Shown here piece after piece: positions 59,085 through 64,000 of a DNA stretch of 64,000 bases. This DNA comes from Polaribacter reichenbachii (lineage in GTDB: Bacteria > Bacteroidota > Bacteroidia > Flavobacteriales > Flavobacteriaceae): NCBI RefSeq assembly GCF_001975665.1, contig NZ_CP019419.1, forward strand, positions 2,525,501-2,589,500. Direction: 5' to 3'. The notes under the pieces were generated by a model, which was not told the DNA's origin, searched no databases, and saw only the letters and a program-made list of their open reading frames with translations. The translations under genes and the position numbers were made by a program. How positions within the stretch are numbered: position 1 is the first letter of the stretch; each line of letters begins with the position of its first letter.

Positions 59085-59271
59085 AATTATTACGTTTTGG
59101 GGGTTAAGTAGAAAGATGTTACAAAGATAAATAAAAATCGTAACACTTCTTTAAAATATGAGTAAATCTAATTCTAAGAATAATAGTAATTTAAACGGTA
59201 TAAGATAGAAATTTAGCTAATTTTAGATAATACTATTCTAAAATTAGCGAAATTGAAAATTTATCTATTTG

Positions 59272-60360
59272 TTAATCAAAATAAGAAAAAGTATCGCCGT
59301 CTTTAATGTTTAAAAGCGATTCATAAATCATTTTAATTACATTTTCTACATCTTCTCTGTGTACCATTTCTACTGTTGTGTGCATATATCTTAAAGGTAA
59401 AGAAATTAAAGCAGAAGCAACACCACCATTGCTATACGCAAAAGCATCTGTATCTGTACCTGTAGCTCTAGATAAAGCAGAACGTTGAAAAGGAATATTT
59501 TTTGCCTCTGCAGATTCTATAATTAAATCTCTTAATTTTTGTTGTACAGCAGGTGCGTAAGCAATAACTGGTCCTTTACCAATTTCCATTAAACCTGCTT
59601 TTTTAGGCTCAATCATTGGTGTTGTTGTATCATGAGTAACATCAGTAACAATGGCTACGTTTGGTTTAATAGTTTGGGTAATCATTTCTGCACCACGTAA
59701 ACCAATTTCTTCTTGAACAGAGTTGGTTACATATAAACCAAAAGGTAATTCTTTACCATTTTCTTTTAGTAAACGTGCAACTTCAGCAATCATAAAACCA
59801 CCCATTCTGTTATCTAAAGCTCTACAAACAAACTTATCTCCGTTTAAAATATGAAATTCATCTGGATATGTAATTACACAACCCACGTGAATACCTAAAG
59901 CTAAAACTTCTTCTTTAGTTGCACAACCAGTATCTATGGTAATATTATCTGGTTTAGGAGCTTGTTCATTACTTTTATCTCTAGTATGTATTGCTGGCCA
60001 ACCAAAAACACCTTTTACAATTCCGTTTTTAGTATGAATATTTACAATTTTACTTGGTGCAATTTGATGATCAGATCCTCCGTTTCTAATCACATAAATT
60101 AATCCATTATCAGAAATGTAGTTTACATACCAAGAAATTTCGTCTGCATGACCTTCAATAACAACTTTGTATTTTGCATCAGGATTAATAACACCAACAG
60201 CAGAACCATAAGTATCTGTGATAAAGGTATCTACATAAGGTTTTAAATAATCCATCCAGATTTTTTGACCCTCCCATTCATAACCAGTTGGGGCTGCATT
60301 ATTTAAGTATTTTTCTAAAAACTCTAATGATTTTTCGTTTAAAATTGATTTGTCTGACAT
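59272..60360 (-). CDS. M42 family metallopeptidase
   Basis: I chose the ATG at 60360 (MSDKSILNEKSLEFLEKYLN), giving 362 residues; an upstream extension of 17 codons has no typical sequence. The M42 metal-site blocks are present: VIEGHADEISWYV (about 59-71), CRALDNRMGG (about 185), QEEIGLRGAE (about 216, catalytic Glu), VTDVTHDTT and the C-terminal RYMHTTVEMVHREDV. These cytoplasmic enzymes are tetrahedral aminopeptidases with broad or Glu/Lys specificity. Probable role in peptide recycling. Confidence 0.93.
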   Translation of the reverse strand: MSDKSILNEKSLEFLEKYLNNAAPTGYEWEGQKIWMDYLKPYVDTFITDTYGSAVGVINPDAKYKVVIEGHADEISWYVNYISDNGLIYVIRNGGSDHQIAPSKIVNIHTKNGIVKGVFGWPAIHTRDKSNEQAPKPDNITIDTGCATKEEVLALGIHVGCVITYPDEFHILNGDKFVCRALDNRMGGFMIAEVARLLKENGKELPFGLYVTNSVQEEIGLRGAEMITQTIKPNVAIVTDVTHDTTTPMIEPKKAGLMEIGKGPVIAYAPAVQQKLRDLIIESAEAKNIPFQRSALSRATGTDTDAFAYSNGGVASALISLPLRYMHTTVEMVHREDVENVIKMIYESLLNIKDGDTFSYFD

Positions 60361-60452
60361 AATATCTTTTCTGTTTTGTGTAAAAATAAAACGAATTTTT
60401 ATGAATATCATTTAAAAAAGGATAAAAAAATGAGGTAAAAGTCCTTATTTTT

Positions 60453-60469
60453 ACATTTGTCACAAATGT
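60453..60469. promoter_or_regulatory. Palindrome over the probable promoter of the ABC operon
   Basis: ACATTTG-TCA-CAAATGT is a perfect 7+7 inverted repeat. It overlaps the -7-like box TACATTTG (60452-60459), 25 bp before the ATG at 60494, a position suited to a repressor. Confidence 0.55.
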
Positions 60470-60493
60470 GAAAACATCATAAAACCAACAAAA

Positions 60494-61381
60494 ATGAAGC
60501 TAGTAATTGAAAATTTAACCAAAACCTATAAAAACGGAGTAAAAGCAATTGATAATTTGAGTATAGAAATTGGTACAGGAATGTTTGGTTTGTTAGGGCC
60601 AAATGGAGCTGGTAAATCATCTTTAATGCGAACAATTGCAACCTTACAAAGCCCAGATTCTGGCTCAATTACATTTGGCGATATTAATGTTTTAGATGAT
60701 AATATGTCTTTGCGAAAAGTATTAGGTTATTTGCCTCAATCTTTTGGTGTGTATCCTAAAATGTCAGCGCAAGAATTGTTAGAATATTTTGCAACTTTAA
60801 AAGGAATTTCTAAAAAATCTGATCAGCAAAAATTGATAAAAGAAGTTTTAGAAATTACCAATTTATATGAAGTAAGACATAAGTATGTTGCTGGTTATTC
60901 TGGAGGTATGAAACAGCGTTTTGGAATTGCTCAATTACTTTTAAATAACCCAAAATTAATTATTGTTGATGAGCCTACTGCTGGTTTAGATCCTGCAGAA
61001 AGACATCGTTTTTTAAATGTTTTAAGAGAAGTAGGTACAAACTGTACTGTAATTTTTTCTACACATATTGTAGAAGATGTTAAGGAATTATGTAATGAAA
61101 TGGCAATTTTAAATGGAGGTGAAATCTTAAAAAATACAACTCCGCAAGAAGCTACAAAAGAAATTGAAGGGAAAATCTGGAAAAAAATAATTAATAGAGA
61201 TGATTTAGAAGAGAATGAAAAAATGTTCAATATTTTATCATCTAACTACAATCAAGATAATTCTTTAAATATTAGAGTGTATTCAGAAACAAAACCCTCT
61301 GACGATTTTGTGTTAGTGCAACCGCAATTAGATGATGTGTATTTTATTGCTTTAAAACAAGATGAACATGCGTTAGTTTAA
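60494..61381 (+). CDS. ABC transporter ATP-binding protein
   Basis: This 295-residue ATPase has Walker A GPNGAGKSSLM (about residues 36-46), the signature YSGGMKQRFGIAQ, Walker B LIIVDEPTAGLDPAE and the switch His in STHIVED. The C-terminal ~80 residues are of the type seen with large ABC permease/M1 proteins. It pairs with the permease gene 100 bp downstream. The substrate is unknown. Confidence 0.93.
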   Translation: MKLVIENLTKTYKNGVKAIDNLSIEIGTGMFGLLGPNGAGKSSLMRTIATLQSPDSGSITFGDINVLDDNMSLRKVLGYLPQSFGVYPKMSAQELLEYFATLKGISKKSDQQKLIKEVLEITNLYEVRHKYVAGYSGGMKQRFGIAQLLLNNPKLIIVDEPTAGLDPAERHRFLNVLREVGTNCTVIFSTHIVEDVKELCNEMAILNGGEILKNTTPQEATKEIEGKIWKKIINRDDLEENEKMFNILSSNYNQDNSLNIRVYSETKPSDDFVLVQPQLDDVYFIALKQDEHALV

Positions 61382-61481
61382 TAGATTGCTAGATTTTTAG
61401 ATTATTATAAATACAATTTGAAAATCTAATTATCTAAAAGTCTAACTGTCCTAAAGTCAAATCATCTAACAATCTAAAATT
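61382..61481. repeat. TAGATT/AATCTA inverted-array spacer
   Basis: The 100-bp gap between the ABC ATPase and permease genes contains TAGATT-like units in one orientation at its left (61382-61404). AATCTAA/GTCTAA-like units in the opposite orientation lie at its right (about 61421-61478), including a long AT-rich fold. It is a fourth short-repeat type in this window. Confidence 0.6.
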
Positions 61482-64000
61482 ATGTTTTCTACGATATACA
61501 AACAAGAACTTAAATACTGGTTTAAAAGTCCCGTTTTTTATATTTTTACTGCAATTTTTTTATTCCTATCTTTTCTTTTATCTGCAACATCTGCAGGTAT
61601 TTGGGATTCTATTACAGGTACAACTGGTTCGTCTAGAATTGTAAATTCACCAATTAATGTAACAGGTTTATTTGGTGCTTTTACCACTTTAATATTCTTC
61701 TTATTTCCATCAATTATTGGAGTTTCTATTTATAGGGATTTTAAAAGTGAAATGCACACCATTTTGTATTCTTATCCTTTTACAAAAGCCAATTATTTGT
61801 TTGCGAAGTTTTTAAGCGGAATTACAATTGTGTCTTTAATTGTTTTGGTAATTGCTTTTGGTATGATTATCGGTTTTCGATTTCCTGGAACAAATCCGCA
61901 GATTGTGGGTGATTTTAGAATAATGACTTACATACAAGCCTATCTAATTTATGTTTTGCCAAACATTTTATTTTTTGGAGCTGTTGTTTTTGGAGTAGTA
62001 ACTTTTTCTAGAAATATTGGTGCAGGTTTTATAACTGTTATTATTTTACTGTTTGCACAAGCTGTTGTTGCTAGTATTTTATCTGAACCAGAACAAGCTA
62101 CTTTGTTAGCGATTTTAGATCCTTTTGGTTCTTCAGCCATAGAATATTATACAAAATATTGGACAGTTTATGAGCAAAATGAAATGCAAGTTCCTGTAAA
62201 AGAATTTATTATTTATAATAGATTATTATGGTTGGTTGTGTCTTCTGTAATATTTGGTTTGGTATTTTATTATTTTAAATTTAATCAAAATGCGATTACA
62301 ATATCCTTTAGAAAAAAGAAATCAGAACGAGTTACTAAAAGAAATTTTAGCGGAATTACACGAATTAATCTGCCAGAAGTAACTCAGAATTTCTCTTTTG
62401 TTCAGAATTTAAAAACAATGTGGAGGTTGTCTAACCTCGATTTTAAATTCATTTTTAAAAGTATTCCTTTCTTGTGTATTTTAATTGTTGGAATTTTAAT
62501 GTTGGTAGGTACTTTATTCAGTTCTAGTGAAATTTTTGGGACTGATACATTGCCTGTTACTTGGCAAATGTTAAGTGGTGGTAATGTGTTTACCTTTTTT
62601 GTATTGAATATTTGTACATTTTTATATGCAGGTATTTTGGTGCAAAGAGCAAATACTGCAAAAATTAATCATTTAGTAGATAGTACTCCTGTGCCAAATT
62701 GGACACTTTTATTCTCTAAATTAATTGCCATTTTAAAAATGCAAATTGTTTTATTGGCAGTGATTATAGTGTCTGGAGTGTTGTTTCAAACTTACCAAGG
62801 TTATTATGATTTTGAAATTGGTCAATATATAAAAGAGCTCTATGGATTAAAATTCTTGAATTATTTAGTTTGGGCTTTATTAGCAATTTTTATACAAACC
62901 TTAGTTAAAAATCAATATATAGGCTTTTTTATTCTGTTGATTATTGCAATAGGAACTCCGTTTTTATCATTTATAGGTATTGAGTTAGATATTTTTAAAT
63001 ACAACCAAGGTCCAGGTTTTAGTTATTCTGATATGAATGGTTATGGCTCAAGTTTATCAAGATATTTATGGTATAAAATCTATTGGATTTTAGGTGGTTC
63101 TGTACTTGTTATTTTAAGTATTGTAATGTGGGTAAGAGGAATACCAAGTTCATTTTCAGAACGAATTTACTTAGCAAAAGAACGCTTTAAGTTACCATTA
63201 AAAATTGCGTTAGGTGTAATTTTAATTTCCTTTTTTACCTTAGGATTTTCAATTTTTCAAGAAACAAAATCAGACAACGAAAACTCATCAACCAAACAAG
63301 CAGAATTAGATGCTGTTGAATGGGAAAAAACTTATAAAAAATACGAGGATTATAAACAACCTAGAATTGTTGCTGTTAAAGCTGATGTAGCTATTTATCC
63401 GAAGAAAAGAACGTACAAAGCCAAAGCCATTTTTACAATGGTAAATAAAACAGACAAAGCTATTGATAGTATTTTTCTGAATCATAATGCTCTAGAAAAT
63501 ACTTTTGAGTTTAATAAACCAAACAAATTAGTTTTAGAAGACACTGTTTTTAATTTTGATATTTATCAATTGGATAAAAAATTAAATCCTGGAGATTCTT
63601 TACAATTAACAGTAAACACAAAAAGTAATGAAAATACAATGTTTCAGCGTAAATCTCCAATCAGAGAAAATGGAACATTTATAAATAATTTTGCTATTTT
63701 TCCTTCCTTAGGATATTCTTCTCAAGGAGAATTAAGAGACAATAAAACGCGTAAAAAGTACGATTTACCACCTAATGATTTACAAGCACATCCATCAGAT
63801 TCTACAGCTTTAGGAGATACATATATTTCTAAAGATTCAGATTGGATCGATTTTGAAGCCACAGTTTCTACTTCTAAAGATCAAATTGCAATTGCTCCTG
63901 GATACTTACAAAAAGAATGGATTGAAAATAATCGTAAATACTATCATTATAAAATGGATAGTAAAATTTTAAATTTCTATGCATTTAATTCTGCCAGATA
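61482..64000 (+). CDS. ABC permease/M1 peptidase-like protein, N-terminal part
   Basis: The frame opens at ATG 61482 (MFSTIYKQELKYWFKSPVFY) and remains open to the window edge, so only about 839 residues are seen. It has about six TM segments in the first ~270 residues and about six more at about 325-590. A soluble extracytoplasmic part then begins (NLQAHPSDSTAL-like segments). This order and the adjoining ATPase match Bacteroidota ABC permease/M1 aminopeptidase proteins of about 1,200 residues. The HExxH zinc motif, if present, would lie beyond the edge, so the peptidase part is inferred. Confidence 0.82.
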   Translation, partial: MFSTIYKQELKYWFKSPVFYIFTAIFLFLSFLLSATSAGIWDSITGTTGSSRIVNSPINVTGLFGAFTTLIFFLFPSIIGVSIYRDFKSEMHTILYSYPFTKANYLFAKFLSGITIVSLIVLVIAFGMIIGFRFPGTNPQIVGDFRIMTYIQAYLIYVLPNILFFGAVVFGVVTFSRNIGAGFITVIILLFAQAVVASILSEPEQATLLAILDPFGSSAIEYYTKYWTVYEQNEMQVPVKEFIIYNRLLWLVVSSVIFGLVFYYFKFNQNAITISFRKKKSERVTKRNFSGITRINLPEVTQNFSFVQNLKTMWRLSNLDFKFIFKSIPFLCILIVGILMLVGTLFSSSEIFGTDTLPVTWQMLSGGNVFTFFVLNICTFLYAGILVQRANTAKINHLVDSTPVPNWTLLFSKLIAILKMQIVLLAVIIVSGVLFQTYQGYYDFEIGQYIKELYGLKFLNYLVWALLAIFIQTLVKNQYIGFFILLIIAIGTPFLSFIGIELDIFKYNQGPGFSYSDMNGYGSSLSRYLWYKIYWILGGSVLVILSIVMWVRGIPSSFSERIYLAKERFKLPLKIALGVILISFFTLGFSIFQETKSDNENSSTKQAELDAVEWEKTYKKYEDYKQPRIVAVKADVAIYPKKRTYKAKAIFTMVNKTDKAIDSIFLNHNALENTFEFNKPNKLVLEDTVFNFDIYQLDKKLNPGDSLQLTVNTKSNENTMFQRKSPIRENGTFINNFAIFPSLGYSSQGELRDNKTRKKYDLPPNDLQAHPSDSTALGDTYISKDSDWIDFEATVSTSKDQIAIAPGYLQKEWIENNRKYYHYKMDSKILNFYAFNSAR

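Overview
The window is about 64 kb of AT-rich chromosome, roughly 30% GC by eye. It very probably comes from a marine Flavobacteriaceae (Polaribacter/Tenacibaculum-like Bacteroidota). The indications are weak Shine-Dalgarno signals, TAnnTTTG-type -7 promoter boxes, a TonB receptor paired with a DUF4249 lipoprotein, a monomeric NADP isocitrate dehydrogenase, and an ABC permease/M1-type protein. The genus is inferred, not shown.

Region 1 (1-5.6 kb) is a heme-synthesis block: hemL (5' end outside the window), hemE and hemF, with small genes between. Two repeat-associated small elements interrupt it. A GxxExxY gene lies between two long CGCAAAG-type inverted repeats, and the second repeat ends 3 bp before the hemE start. 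A REP-associated tyrosine transposase (RAYT), bracketed by two inverted REP hairpins, is fused in frame to hemF. The right REP is part of the open reading frame, and no ATG or GTG start remains for a separate HemF.

Region 2 (5.6-20 kb) is mostly housekeeping: a 2-oxoacid dehydrogenase E2, an AhpD-like protein with a TetR regulator and matching operators, a GNAT protein, clpC, gyrA, a TPR protein, an NlpC/P60 peptidase, a thiolase and a PgpH-like HD phosphohydrolase. It ends with a tRNA cluster (Ser-GCU, Pro-UGG, Arg-UCU).

Region 3 (20.4-26.4 kb) looks like an accessory island beside tRNA-Arg. It has an ISL3-type transposase relic, a sugar-porter MFS gene, unknown secreted proteins, and a family of 72-residue two-TM proteins. 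The family has three close copies and one divergent copy. The three close copies have a C5-C6 run 3-4 nt before the ATG, and the transcription units share a 17-bp palindrome and a related 3' hairpin.

Region 4 (26.5-37.5 kb) has a DinB-like protein, two SxxK serine hydrolases, an ATP/ADP-translocase-like transporter with a HEAT-like tail, and a large exported PEP-synthase/PPDK-like protein. It ends with a murQ operon containing two uncharacterised genes.

Region 5 (37.7-48.7 kb) has the TonB receptor/DUF4249 pair, a MacB-type efflux operon with no ATPase gene beside it, icd and rplS. Region 6 (48.9-60.4 kb) has PAP2 and two GT39 genes sitting between rplS and trmD, a TonB-C-repeat protein, a RimK/AstE-like/retropepsin-like operon, an FAD dehydrogenase, an Hpt protein and an M42 peptidase. 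The window closes with an ABC ATPase and the start of a large ABC permease protein, preceded by a palindrome over the probable promoter.

Four unrelated families of short palindromic elements are scattered through the window, mostly in spacers or gene-start regions of core operons.
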